Assembly: GCA_964655065.1 (NCBI GenBank)
Contig: CAZZLC010000014.1
Location: forward strand, 1-64,000
Reading direction: 5' to 3'
Length of the DNA: 64,000 nt
Origin: DRPG01 sp964655065
GTDB lineage: Bacteria > Myxococcota_A > UBA796 > GCA-2862545
Shown: piece after piece, positions 1 through 8,099 of the stretch
Position numbering within the stretch: position 1 is the first letter of the stretch
Layout: each line of letters starts with the position of its first letter
Notes under the pieces: model-generated
What the model was told of the DNA's origin: nothing
The model's input: the letters and a program-made list of their open reading frames with translations, nothing else
Database searches by the model: none
Translations under genes and position numbers: made by a program

Positions 1-1490
1 GTCTCGGCCGCTCCCAGGCGGACCCGCCACTCGGAGCCGTGCGGTCGGTCCATGACGATGATGGAGTGCTGCTCGAGCTCGTCGCGGATGGCGTCGGCGC
101 GTTCCCAGTTCTTGTCGGCTCGAGCGGACGTTCGCTCTTCCAGCAGCGCCTCGACCCGGTCGGGGGTGATGCCGAGGACCGGTAGCCGCTTGGCCTTGAT
201 CTCTGCCTGGAACGCCTCTGAGGACATGGTCAGGAGTCCCAGCGCGTCACCAACTCGCTCGAGGGCGGCCAACGCAGGGGCCACCACGGGACCTGCCCGT
301 CGCACCGCCTTCTTGTGGTTCGACAGTCGGTTCATCGCCCGCACGAGCTCGAGCGCGTGGCCGAGCGCCTGGGCGGTGTTGAAGTCGTTGTCGAGGGCAG
401 TGTAGAAGGCATCGTCGAACCCCCGGGCCAGCTCGAGCACCTTGAGGGCGTCCGCGCCGAGGGCCGCCGCGACCTGGTCGGCGTCTTCCTCCCCGCCCAT
501 GCCCTCGGCGACCTCGCGGGCCTCGTAGAGCCGTCCGAGCTTCGCGAGCGCTTCGTCCATGGACGACAGGCCCTTCCACGGCAGCGGCGAGCGGTAGTGA
601 TCCTGCAGGTAGTACAGCCGCAGCGCTTCGGCCGGGTAGCTCTTCAGGAGCTCCCGGATGGCGATGGCGTTCCCCTTGGACTTCCCCATCTTCTCACCGG
701 ATTCCATGGTGAGCAGACCGTTGTGCATCCAGTAGTTGGCGTAGCGCTGGCCGTGGGCGCACTCCGACTGGGCGACCTCGTTCTCGTGGTGGGGAAACAC
801 CAGGTCGAGCCCGCCCCCGTGGATGTCGATGGTCTCGCCCAGCTCCTTGGCTGCCATGGCGGAGCACTCGATGTGCCAGCCCGGGCGACCGGGACCCCAC
901 GGGCTCTCCCACGAAGGCTCACCGGGCTTGGCTGCCTTCCACAACGCGAAGTCGGCGGCGTGCTGCTTGCCGTCACCCGGGTCTTCGCTGCGCAGCTCGT
1001 CGACCTGCTGCCGGGACAGCGCACCGTAGTCCGCGTCGGAGGGCACCGAGAACCAGACCGAGCCTCCGGCCGGGTAGGCGTGGCCGCGCTCCACGAGCGT
1101 GCCAATCATGCCGATGATCTCTTCGATCGACTGGGTCACCCGAGGCTCGGCGTCGGGCGACGCGAGACCCAGGTCTCCCATCTCCTCGTGGAAGCGCTCG
1201 ATGAAGCGCTGCGCGAGCTCGAGCGGCGGCTCGCCGGTCTTCTCGGCCTCTCGGATGATCTTGTCGTCGACATCGGTGAAGTTTCGGACGAACCTCACCT
1301 TCCAGTCTCGGTGGCGCAGGTAGCGGACGAACGTGTCGAAGACGACCATGGCCCGGGCGTGCCCGATGTGCGCGTCCGCGTACACCGTCATGCCACACAC
1401 GTACAGCCCGAGCTGGCCGGGCACGAGGGGCTCGAAGTCCTCCGTGCGGCGAGTGCGCGTGTTGTACAGGCGGAACGGCGCGGCGGACAT
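1..1490 (-). CDS. cysS: Cysteinyl-tRNA synthetase, 3' end cut by the window edge
   Basis: Class I aminoacyl-tRNA synthetase that charges tRNA-Cys in the cytoplasm. Translating the minus strand from the ATG at 1490 gives an N-terminus with the CysRS zinc-site cysteine (YVCGMTVY), the HIGH signature as HIGHAR near residue 46, then WHIECSAMA and GGGLDLVFPHHENE with further zinc ligands, and the KMSKS loop as KMGKSKGN near 268. The frame stays open to base 1 (about 496 codons). The last visible residues resemble the usual C-terminal tail (DRPHGSEWRVRLG), so only a few codons should be missing. It lies 92 bp downstream of cdnL on the same strand and may be co-transcribed. The identification is secure; the only gap is the true C-terminus. 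Confidence 0.96.
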   Translation of the reverse strand, partial: MSAAPFRLYNTRTRRTEDFEPLVPGQLGLYVCGMTVYADAHIGHARAMVVFDTFVRYLRHRDWKVRFVRNFTDVDDKIIREAEKTGEPPLELAQRFIERFHEEMGDLGLASPDAEPRVTQSIEEIIGMIGTLVERGHAYPAGGSVWFSVPSDADYGALSRQQVDELRSEDPGDGKQHAADFALWKAAKPGEPSWESPWGPGRPGWHIECSAMAAKELGETIDIHGGGLDLVFPHHENEVAQSECAHGQRYANYWMHNGLLTMESGEKMGKSKGNAIAIRELLKSYPAEALRLYYLQDHYRSPLPWKGLSSMDEALAKLGRLYEAREVAEGMGGEEDADQVAAALGADALKVLELARGFDDAFYTALDNDFNTAQALGHALELVRAMNRLSNHKKAVRRAGPVVAPALAALERVGDALGLLTMSSEAFQAEIKAKRLPVLGITPDRVEALLEERTSARADKNWERADAIRDELEQHSIIVMDRPHGSEWRVRLGAAE

Positions 1491-1582
1491 GAACGTCTCC
1501 AGAATCGCGAGCGGGCCGTCGTGGCCGCTCCCGGTCCCGAGTTCGATAGCCTGGCGCCGCTGACCGTCCACAACCGCGGAGG

Positions 1583-2068
1583 TCAGGCAGCGAAGATGGT
1601 CTCGATCTCGTCCTTGATGACCTGTTCGTCGACGTCGCGCGCGACCGCCAGCTCCTGAACGATCAACGAGTGAGCCTGGTCGTACATTTTACGTTCCCCG
1701 AACGAGAGCGTCTTCTCGGCTTTCAATCGGGCAAGATCGCGAAGAACCGCCGCCACCTCGAGGAGCTCGCCGGTCTTGATCTTGTTCATGTACTCGCGAT
1801 AGCGACGGTTCCAAGTCTGCTTGTCGGCAGGTGTGTCCCGGTCTCGCAGCACGTCGTAGACCTTCTCGACCGCTTCCTGGTCGATGACCTCGCGAATGGC
1901 GTTCGCTCCGAGCTGGTCGACGGGGACAGAGTAGGTAAGCCCATTGTCGAGGATCTTGATGATGTACATTTCGTACACGTCACCCTCGACCTCCATGCGC
2001 TTGATCTCCTTGACGATGCCCACGCCATGGCTCGGGACGACCGCCTTGTCCCCCACTTCGAACGTCAT
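1583..2068 (-). CDS. cdnL: CarD/CdnL-family RNA polymerase-binding regulator
   Basis: A 161-residue CdnL/CarD-type protein. In this family the N-terminal Tudor-like domain (here about 1-65, beginning MTFEVGDKAVVPSHGVG) binds the RNA polymerase beta subunit. The C-terminal helical domain (about 70-160, with NRRYREYMNKIKTG and SFGERKMYDQA) stabilises open promoter complexes, especially at rRNA promoters. Length and layout match stand-alone CdnL; there is no AT-hook extension as in Myxococcus CarD. The ATG at 2068 is chosen because GGAGGA lies 8-9 bases upstream and the family starts here. An open frame continues far upstream but is not CdnL-like. The gene is divergent from the lipoprotein gene at 2225, and a promoter-like pair lies at 2106-2134. 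Confidence 0.95.
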   Translation of the reverse strand: MTFEVGDKAVVPSHGVGIVKEIKRMEVEGDVYEMYIIKILDNGLTYSVPVDQLGANAIREVIDQEAVEKVYDVLRDRDTPADKQTWNRRYREYMNKIKTGELLEVAAVLRDLARLKAEKTLSFGERKMYDQAHSLIVQELAVARDVDEQVIKDEIETIFAA

Positions 2069-2105
2069 CCGGCATTCCTCCTCGTGCCCCGGCTTTGGCC
2101 CATTC

Positions 2106-2134
2106 TTGCTAATCACCGGTCGGGGTGGGGTCAA
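2106..2134 (-). promoter_or_regulatory. Candidate sigma-70 promoter of cdnL
   Basis: On the minus strand, TTGACC (2134-2129) and TAGCAA (2111-2106) are separated by exactly 17 bp and lie 38 bases before the cdnL ATG. The -35 is close to consensus and the -10 is weak, as is common in GC-rich genomes. Called by eye only. Confidence 0.4.
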
Positions 2135-2167
2135 CGCGCGCAGGGGGACGTGGCCGCGGCCGTCGGC

Positions 2168-2196
2168 TTGTTGACCTCGGGGTTCGCTGCTAAGCT
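2168..2196 (+). promoter_or_regulatory. Candidate promoter of the lipoprotein gene at 2225
   Basis: TTGTTG (2168-2173) and TAAGCT (2191-2196) are spaced by 17 bp and sit 28 bases before the ATG at 2225. With the cdnL promoter candidate this would make 2069-2224 a compact divergent promoter region. Match quality is modest. Confidence 0.33.
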
Positions 2197-2224
2197 CCCT
2201 GCCTCTTCGCCATGGAGGACGCCC

Positions 2225-3325
2225 ATGGGCCTCTGGTCCGTCATCTCCCTGTTCGCCGGCCTCGTGGCCTGCGACACGACCCTCGAGGAAGCCGAGGAGT
2301 GCGACCTGTCGTACGACGCCCTCGAAGGACGCACCTTCGTCATGCTCGAGCCCATCGACCAGGACACGCGCGAGAACCCGCTCGCCCGCGTCCACTTCGA
2401 GAAGAACAAGGACGGCAAGCTCGTCTCCAAGTACACCGTGGCCAGCCTCTCGGACGTCTACGAGTACCCCTGCGAGGTCATCGACACTCCCGAGAAGACC
2501 GAGATGCAGTGCTTCCAGGACCCCGACGTGGTTCGCTGGTGCACCTCGCTCATGGTGGCCGAGGAGGTCTGCTCGAAGAAAGTCCTCCGCAAGTACGGCG
2601 TCGAGGGAACCGACGAAGAGCTGAACACCCTCATCAAGAAGACCCGCGCCGAGATCAAGAAGGTCGAGGGGACCGAGGAGTGGAATCGCTTCCGCCTCGT
2701 CAACAACAACGTGGGCAACAAGCTCCAGGGTCGAATCTACGTCGACATCGACGACGACAAGTGCCGACTCAACATCTCGGACTCCTACTGGACCATCGTG
2801 AACGGGCGCGCGATGGAGACGGCCAACATCGTGGGCCGCAGTCCGTTCGTGGAGACGGAGCGCGACTGGATGTTCCAGAGCTGCGACGAGGTCAACATCA
2901 TGGCCGGCCTCGAGACCCGCGACCATCCCTCCGAGCGGGAGATTGGCGAGATTCCACAGGTACGGAGCTACGAGAAGTCCAAGCCGTACTGGTTCCAGTA
3001 CCTCGGACCCACCAATGTCGACGCGAAAGCCGGCTGCACCTACGACTTCGACTTCTACGCGAACTGGGAGAAGATCGCGGAGAAGCAGAAGGCCGAGGTC
3101 GAGGGTGGCAAGGTGCGGTGGCGGTCACAGCACACCTTCGGCGAGGGCGTGTACAAGCTCGGTGACCGCGACAAGCCGCTCATCATCGCCCAGATGGCTC
3201 GCTACGAGACCTGTGACGACGGGAAGCGGACCAAGCTCGATGTGGTGTGCGAGGCGGGCCGCTTGATGGACGCGGGGGCTGCGGCCCCCGAACCCGCCGC
3301 GCCGGCCGAGGGCGGCGAACAGTAG
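2225..3325 (+). CDS. Predicted lipoprotein of unknown function
   Basis: A 366-residue protein beginning with a short signal peptide ending in a lipobox-like LVAC, which places the lipidated cysteine at residue 16. The mature part is acidic and soluble, with several cysteines and no transmembrane segment, and ends in an Ala/Pro/Glu-rich tail. I do not recognise the family. The ATG at 2225 is preferred over upstream in-frame starts because GGAGGA lies 7-8 bases before it and only this start gives an N-terminal signal sequence. It is transcribed alone, divergent from cdnL and followed by a hairpin terminator. It is probably a periplasmic or outer-membrane lipoprotein. Confidence 0.8.
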   Translation: MGLWSVISLFAGLVACDTTLEEAEECDLSYDALEGRTFVMLEPIDQDTRENPLARVHFEKNKDGKLVSKYTVASLSDVYEYPCEVIDTPEKTEMQCFQDPDVVRWCTSLMVAEEVCSKKVLRKYGVEGTDEELNTLIKKTRAEIKKVEGTEEWNRFRLVNNNVGNKLQGRIYVDIDDDKCRLNISDSYWTIVNGRAMETANIVGRSPFVETERDWMFQSCDEVNIMAGLETRDHPSEREIGEIPQVRSYEKSKPYWFQYLGPTNVDAKAGCTYDFDFYANWEKIAEKQKAEVEGGKVRWRSQHTFGEGVYKLGDRDKPLIIAQMARYETCDDGKRTKLDVVCEAGRLMDAGAAAPEPAAPAEGGEQ

Positions 3326-3343
3326 TCGAGTCGAGTCGAGTCG
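3326..3343 (+). repeat. Pentanucleotide run (TCGAG)x3 plus TCG
   Basis: Three perfect tandem TCGAG units plus a partial fourth follow directly on the lipoprotein stop codon. The run lies outside coding sequence, so a change in copy number would not shift a reading frame. Confidence 0.7.
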
Positions 3344-3371
3344 GCCCCTGACTGGTCAGGTCGTCAACGAG

Positions 3372-3413
3372 AGGCGGCCGAGGGAACGAACGTCCTCGGC
3401 CGCCTTCTTCGTT
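3372..3413 (+). terminator. Hairpin terminator after the lipoprotein gene
   Basis: A perfect 12-bp stem AGGCGGCCGAGG (3372-3383) pairs with CCTCGGCCGCCT (3394-3405) across a 10-base loop, followed by a short T-rich stretch (TCTTCGTT). The sigma-factor gene converges from the other side, so the hairpin may work in both directions. The T-tract is weak, but this is the strongest stem seen in the window. Confidence 0.75.
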
Positions 3414-3444
3414 CGCGCTTCGGCCCCACCGGGCCGGTCGTCGG

Positions 3445-4467
3445 TCAGAGCTTCGCCTGGGCGGCGGCCGCCGCGAACTCGCGGATCTGGCCGTTGTCCC
3501 GAAGCACGCGCAGCGCCTCCTTCTCGAGCTGACGGACCCGTTCCCGCGACAGGGACATCAGGCGACCGACCTCCGCGAGGCTCTTGGGGCGATTGCCGTC
3601 GAGCCCGAATCGCGACGTGACCACGAAACGCTGTCGCTCGTCCAGGCCCTGCACTGCCTCCAGTGCTCGGCCCGTCTCCTGCCGCTCGATGGCGTCGTCG
3701 AGTGGGTCGATGGCGGACTCGTCGGAGAGGATGCCGCCGAGGGCGCGCGAGCGAGGGTTGTCCTCCTCGAGCGGCTCGTCGAGCGACACGGCATCACCTC
3801 GCGAGAGGAGGAACTCCGCCCGCTCCTTGTCGACGCCCGCCTCCTCGGCGAGCTCCGCGATGGTCCAGTCGGCTCCGTCCTGCTCGTGGTCGCGCTGGGC
3901 CTTGCGGAGGTTGCGGAGCTGCTCGACGGCCGCGCCCGGAAGTCGCACCACGCGACCGTGCTGGTCGATGGCACGGGTGATCTGGGCCCGGACCCACCAC
4001 CGCGCGTAGGTGGAGAAACGGAGCTTCCGCTCCGGGTCGAAGCGCTTTGCGGCCCGGAGCAGGCCCACGTAGCCCTCCTGCACGAGGTCGGAGCGATCCA
4101 TCAACCGGTTGGCGAGCTTGCGAGCCTCGTGAAAGGCGATGCGCTGCTGACTCATCGCCAGCCGCCAGCGAAGCTCGTCAGCCTCGTTCCAGGCCGCGAT
4201 GGCCTTGCGAGCGGGAGGCCGGATGGCCGGATCCTTCTTCGAGGCCTCCCAAGCGGTGTGGACGGCCTCTTCGAGGTTCTCGACGAAGCCCGCACGCGTC
4301 TTGTAGCGGCCCGACGGTACCCGCCCGAGGATGTCCGCGACGCACGGAAGGCCTTCGAGCGCCTCCCGCGCCGCCTCCTCGGCCCGGAGAATGCGGCGTC
4401 CGAGATCGATCTCCTGCTCGGCGGTCAACTCGCGGAACTCGTCGTAGGTGAGTGGTGACGACTGCAC
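3445..4467 (-). CDS. Sigma-70 family RNA polymerase sigma factor (group 2-like)
   Basis: A 340-residue sigma factor. Region 1.2-like sequence lies at about 12-40 (LTAEQEIDLGRRILRAEE). Region 2 spans 105-175, with the core-binding DLVQEGYVGLL at 127-137 and the -10-recognition/melting segment FSTYARWWVRAQI at 151-163. Region 3 lies at about 185-230, and the region 4 helix-turn-helix at 296-320 (SLAEVGRLMSLSRERVRQLEKE). There is no long acidic region 1.1, so it is an alternative or stress-type sigma rather than the housekeeping RpoD; RpoH-like is possible. The GTG start at 4467 is preceded by GGGAGGG. It lies downstream of a hybrid histidine kinase, 236 bp away, with its own promoter candidate. 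No anti-sigma gene is adjacent. Confidence 0.9.
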   Translation of the reverse strand: MQSSPLTYDEFRELTAEQEIDLGRRILRAEEAAREALEGLPCVADILGRVPSGRYKTRAGFVENLEEAVHTAWEASKKDPAIRPPARKAIAAWNEADELRWRLAMSQQRIAFHEARKLANRLMDRSDLVQEGYVGLLRAAKRFDPERKLRFSTYARWWVRAQITRAIDQHGRVVRLPGAAVEQLRNLRKAQRDHEQDGADWTIAELAEEAGVDKERAEFLLSRGDAVSLDEPLEEDNPRSRALGGILSDESAIDPLDDAIERQETGRALEAVQGLDERQRFVVTSRFGLDGNRPKSLAEVGRLMSLSRERVRQLEKEALRVLRDNGQIREFAAAAAQAKL

Positions 4468-4487
4468 GTTGCCCTCCCGATCCCAAT

Positions 4488-4532
4488 CTGGACTTACTGG
4501 TCCAGTTTAAGCACAGCCCTCAGGCGCCACAA
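4488..4532 (-). promoter_or_regulatory. Candidate promoter and overlapping inverted repeat upstream of the sigma factor
   Basis: On the minus strand, TTGTGG (4532-4527) and TAAACT (4509-4504) are spaced by 17 bp. A 6-bp inverted repeat, CTGGAC-TTACTG-GTCCAG (4488-4505), overlaps the edge of the -10 and lies between promoter and ribosome site, where an operator would act. Both parts are read by eye. The rest of 4533-4703 shows nothing I can assign. Confidence 0.33.
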
Positions 4533-4703
4533 GCGTGGGATTTGTCACGATTTGAGACGCAGCGTTCCGTTTTCGATGGGCCTTCGTCGGCCGCCGAAAC
4601 CGTCGCGTCAACCCCACACACACGCTACCTCCGAGGTGCACGTTGGCAGGGACGCGGGCCGTTGCGGTTCGTTACGCGGGCCCGCCCGACGCCCGGGCCA
4701 CGA

Positions 4704-6305
4704 CTACGGGAGGCTCGAGTTCCGCTTTGCCTCTTCGCTCGCGAGGGCGGCGCGCTCCGCGGGTGACTTTGCCTGCAGCGTCTCCACGACGAGCTCGTTC
4801 AGTCGCAGCGCCCCGACGGGCTTGCGTATCCAGGCGAGGCCGCGAGACTCGAGGAAGCTGGTGGCCTCGTCGCTGAAGTCTCCCGACAAGAAGAGGAACC
4901 GGGGCACGGACAGGCGGGGCTCGGACATCACGATCTCGTACAGATCGAGTCCGCTGCGGCCTGGAAGCTGGAGATCCACGATCGCGAGGTCGAAGGACGA
5001 GCTCCGGAGCTCCTCGATCGCGTCCTCGACGTTCGCGGTGGTCACCACCTCGTGTTGCTCCTTGAGCGCCCGTTCCATCGAACGCAGCACGAGCTCGGTG
5101 TCGTCGACCACCAGAATCCTCGCGTGGATCACCGACGGGTCGGGCACGAGGGTCGGTCGAGTGAGCCCACCGCTCGTGGCCTCGAGCTCGATGGTGAACT
5201 CGGTCCCGGAGTCGTCGGTCCGCGAAAGCTCCAGCGATCCACCCATCTCCACGACGTACCTGCGCGACACCGGCAGACCGAGCCCCGTGCCCGTCTCCTT
5301 GGTGGTGACCCAGGGCGTGAACAGGTTGTCGACCACACTCTGCGGAATTCCCGGGCCGTTGTCGCGCACGGTGACGGTCACCCGCCCCTGAGCCGGCGGA
5401 TTCACCTCGATCGCGATGCGCGGCTTCTCGCAACCTTCGAGGGCCTGGGCGGCGTTGCGCACGAGGTTCAGGAAGACCTGACAGAGTCGGGTCTCGTTGG
5501 CGAGAACGGTGGTGCCGTGTCCCTGGCGAATGGTCAGCTTGACGTTGCCGAGGGACTTCCTGGTCATCCGGCGAATCGTGTCGAACACCTCCCGGAGCTC
5601 GACCCGACCCACCCGCACCGGGCGAGAGCTCCGGGTCAGGTCCTCGGCGATGCGGGAGACGAGCGCCAGGCCGGTGCGCGAGTCGCGGAGCGCCTCCTGG
5701 AGCTTCTCGACCTCGGTCGTCTGTCCCTGCTGTAGCAGCTTGCCGATCTGGGCCTCGGCCCATTCGAGGTTCGCGGTGAGCGACTGCAGGGGATCGCGAA
5801 TCTCGTGGGAGAACTCCCGTACGATCCAGCTCAGGTCCTCGACGTGTCGCTCGTCGAGGCGGTGCACGAGCTCCCGCCGGTGGGCACGCTCCCTCGCGAG
5901 GCGGAGAGCCATGCGCAGTCGCCAGTCTTCGAGCTCCTTGAAGTCGGCCACCCAGTCGACCCGCGGGGGATGGGCGCGACGGTTGCGCAGGTCGGGCGCG
6001 CCGTTGACCACGGCGAGGAGCGGGACGAACGGGTGGCGTCGATCGAAGGCCTCCACCGCCTTCCACGCGAGGGCCACGTCGTCGTGCGAGACGATGGCCA
6101 CCCGGGGAGCGTCGCCATCCTGGTCAGCGGAGAGCGCGACCTGAGGACCACTCCACACGCGCTCGAAGGCGACCTGGAGCCGACGCTGCAGGGGTTCGGG
6201 CACGTCTAGATAGGCCAGCATTGCGGTGGGTCGAGGCACGTCCTGGGGTGTACCCGCGGCCTCGGTGTCGTGCCGTGGTGGATTGGTGTCGCCGTGGTTG
6301 GTCAC
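4704..6305 (-). CDS. Hybrid sensor histidine kinase with C-terminal receiver
   Basis: A 533-residue soluble hybrid kinase. Residues 30-125 form an unassigned, receiver-like alpha/beta segment with no clear phosphoacceptor. A helical stretch leads to the dimerisation domain with phosphoacceptor His167 (EFSHEIRDPLQSL). The ATPase domain carries the N box near 280-289, DNGPGI (315-320) and GTGLGL (339-344). A receiver domain (about 396-515) has acidic residues 401-402, phosphoacceptor Asp444 (IVDLQLPG) and Lys495. There is no transmembrane segment, so the signal is probably sensed in the cytoplasm or through a partner. The start is GTG at 6305. The sigma-factor gene lies downstream on the same strand, so joint control of a stress response is possible but not shown. 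Confidence 0.9.
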   Translation of the reverse strand: MTNHGDTNPPRHDTEAAGTPQDVPRPTAMLAYLDVPEPLQRRLQVAFERVWSGPQVALSADQDGDAPRVAIVSHDDVALAWKAVEAFDRRHPFVPLLAVVNGAPDLRNRRAHPPRVDWVADFKELEDWRLRMALRLARERAHRRELVHRLDERHVEDLSWIVREFSHEIRDPLQSLTANLEWAEAQIGKLLQQGQTTEVEKLQEALRDSRTGLALVSRIAEDLTRSSRPVRVGRVELREVFDTIRRMTRKSLGNVKLTIRQGHGTTVLANETRLCQVFLNLVRNAAQALEGCEKPRIAIEVNPPAQGRVTVTVRDNGPGIPQSVVDNLFTPWVTTKETGTGLGLPVSRRYVVEMGGSLELSRTDDSGTEFTIELEATSGGLTRPTLVPDPSVIHARILVVDDTELVLRSMERALKEQHEVVTTANVEDAIEELRSSSFDLAIVDLQLPGRSGLDLYEIVMSEPRLSVPRFLFLSGDFSDEATSFLESRGLAWIRKPVGALRLNELVVETLQAKSPAERAALASEEAKRNSSLP

Positions 6306-6341
6306 GCTCCAAACCAGACAATGCCCGACGAAGAGAGGGGA

Positions 6342-8027
6342 TCATCCTGCGCAGCGAAAACCGACGGTATCGAGCCTCACGTGGGCGGGTCGGCTCGCGC
6401 GGGTAAAGGTCCGAAGGGCCTTGGGATCGTCGAACATCCAGGCGCCACCGCGGACTACCGCTGATTGTGACTCCTCGGCAAGCGGGCGGCGGGGATTGGT
6501 TGCCGGACCGGAGGCGTAGAACTCTTCGTCATCTCGATCGGCGCACCATTCCCAGACGTTGCCGGCCAGGTCGTGGACCCCGAACACCGACGCGCCCTGG
6601 GGACGACCGCCGATCGGCGCCGTTCCGGTGCGCTGTCCGTACCAGGCTCGGGCTTTCGTGGGGGTCTGCCGACCCCACGGGTAGCGCCGGCCGTCAGTCC
6701 CGCGGGCGGCTTTCTCCCACTCCGCCTCGGTGGGCAGTCGCAGGCCCATCCATCCTGCGTAGGCGTTGGCGTCCGCCCAGCTCACGAACACGACGGGATG
6801 ATCCCGCTGATCCCCTCGGGGGCCGTCGAGACTCGGCCAGTGGGCGACGAAGCGGTCGGCCTTCCGGGGGCGGTACCCCGTCGCGGCGATGAACCTGTGG
6901 AACTGCGCGTTGGTCACGGGATGCCGATCGATGCTGAACGCGTCCAGCGTGACCCGCCGGCGGTCGGGACCGAGCTGAAAGGGCCCTGCATCGATGCGAA
7001 CGAGGTCGTGGCGATTGCCCACGGAACCAATTGGCGGGTCCCGCGGGGACTGGTCGACGGCCAGCTCGTCACGAAGCCGATCGATCAGCACGCGAGCGTC
7101 GAGGGGCCGCGCCATCGGGTCCTTGCGCAGGCACTCCAGGATCGTGTGCTCGATGACGGGGTGAAGCCCTGGACGAAGCGTGCGAGGCGGCGCGGGGTCG
7201 CGGGTCGTGTGGGCCATCATCAGCGCGTAGGGCTGGTCGTCCACGAAGGGGGCGGTCCCGGTCGCGAGCTCGTACAGCAGGATGCCGAACGTGTAGAGGT
7301 CGGAGCGGTGGTCCACTGGCTCACCGCGCACCTGCTCGGGGGACATGTAGCGGCAGGTGCCCATCACGGCCCCGGTGAGCGTATAGGTCGTGCCCTCGAG
7401 GACTCGCGCGATGCCGAAGTCGATGATTCGCGGCACGAGTCGGGTCGCGTGGTGCTCGACCAGCACGTTGCCTGGCTTGAGATCCCGATGCACGACGCCC
7501 TTGTCGTGGGCGGCGGCCAGTCCCTCCAGGGTTCCGACCGCGATCTGGCCGAGCTCGCGGGGCGGCAAGCCTCCCTGCCAGGACTCGAGGACCTCTCGCA
7601 GCGTCGGCGCCGACACCTTCTCCATCACGAGCGCGTGCACGTCGGCTTCGGTGACGGTGTCGTACATGGCCACGATGTTCGGGTGAGACCAGCCCCGCGT
7701 GATGAGCCCCTCGCGGAGGAATCGTCGCCGGATTCCGACGTCGCCCACCAGGTTCGGGTGTAGGACCTTGAGCGCGACCTCGCGGCCGAGACTGTGGTCG
7801 GTCGCGGCGTAGACGGCGCTCATGCCGCCCTCGCCGATCAGCTCTTCCACGACGTAGGGTCCGAGTCGAGTGCCGGACGGGAGCAGACGAGACCGGCCCG
7901 GGGGGAGGCTTCCGGTGGTCGAGGGTTCGAAGGGGATGGTGGGGGCCGCCGCGCCGCATTCGGGACAGCGGGTTCGAGCCGTGACGTCGGCGCCGCACCG
8001 AGGACAATCCACCACGGAATTCGTCAT
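6342..8027 (-). CDS. Ser/Thr protein kinase fused to an FGE-like (SUMF1-fold) domain
   Basis: A 561-residue protein. A zinc ribbon with Cys8, 11, 21 and 24 comes first. A complete eukaryote-like kinase domain (about 55-325) follows, with glycine loop IGEGGMS, Lys87, HRDLKPGN (180-187), DFG (203-205) and MSPEQ. The C-terminus (about 343-560) is a formylglycine-generating-enzyme-like domain (HPVTNAQFHRFI, LPTEAEWEKAARG, GNVWEWCAD, RGGAW, GFRC). The cysteine pair that oxidises sulfatases in true FGEs is not visible in the RGGAW-to-GFRC segment, so the domain more likely binds a ligand or substrate. No transmembrane segment is present. The ATG at 8027 is used because it places the zinc ribbon at the N-terminus. 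It is divergent from another kinase gene. Confidence 0.92.
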   Translation of the reverse strand: MTNSVVDCPRCGADVTARTRCPECGAAAPTIPFEPSTTGSLPPGRSRLLPSGTRLGPYVVEELIGEGGMSAVYAATDHSLGREVALKVLHPNLVGDVGIRRRFLREGLITRGWSHPNIVAMYDTVTEADVHALVMEKVSAPTLREVLESWQGGLPPRELGQIAVGTLEGLAAAHDKGVVHRDLKPGNVLVEHHATRLVPRIIDFGIARVLEGTTYTLTGAVMGTCRYMSPEQVRGEPVDHRSDLYTFGILLYELATGTAPFVDDQPYALMMAHTTRDPAPPRTLRPGLHPVIEHTILECLRKDPMARPLDARVLIDRLRDELAVDQSPRDPPIGSVGNRHDLVRIDAGPFQLGPDRRRVTLDAFSIDRHPVTNAQFHRFIAATGYRPRKADRFVAHWPSLDGPRGDQRDHPVVFVSWADANAYAGWMGLRLPTEAEWEKAARGTDGRRYPWGRQTPTKARAWYGQRTGTAPIGGRPQGASVFGVHDLAGNVWEWCADRDDEEFYASGPATNPRRPLAEESQSAVVRGGAWMFDDPKALRTFTRASRPAHVRLDTVGFRCAG

Positions 8028-8035
8028 AGCGAGGT

Positions 8036-8054
8036 GCAACCGGTTAGCAACCGG
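8036..8054. repeat. Direct repeat GCAACCGG x2 between divergent kinase genes
   Basis: GCAACCGG occurs at 8036-8043 and 8047-8054, an 11-bp period (about one helical turn). The junction also makes an inverted repeat CCGGTT-AGC-AACCGG. It lies in the 72-bp space between the kinase starts at 8027 and 8100, a plausible operator position. No regulator is identified. Confidence 0.45.
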
Positions 8055-8099
8055 CGCCCGTAGAACGTGCAGGTAGTCTCTCGATCCCGGAGGATCTCG

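Noticed and set aside
1491..1582. Hairpin between cdnL and cysS as terminator or T-box
   Set aside because: The stem is bulged, there is no T-tract, and no T-box core sequence is visible.
315..1658. Long open frame on the plus strand over cysS
   Set aside because: It is antisense to the CysRS gene, whose catalytic motifs read on the minus strand. Long shadow frames are expected at this GC content.
2069..2926. Upstream extension of the CdnL frame
   Set aside because: The extension is antisense to the lipoprotein gene and not CdnL-like; the ATG at 2068 has a good ribosome site.
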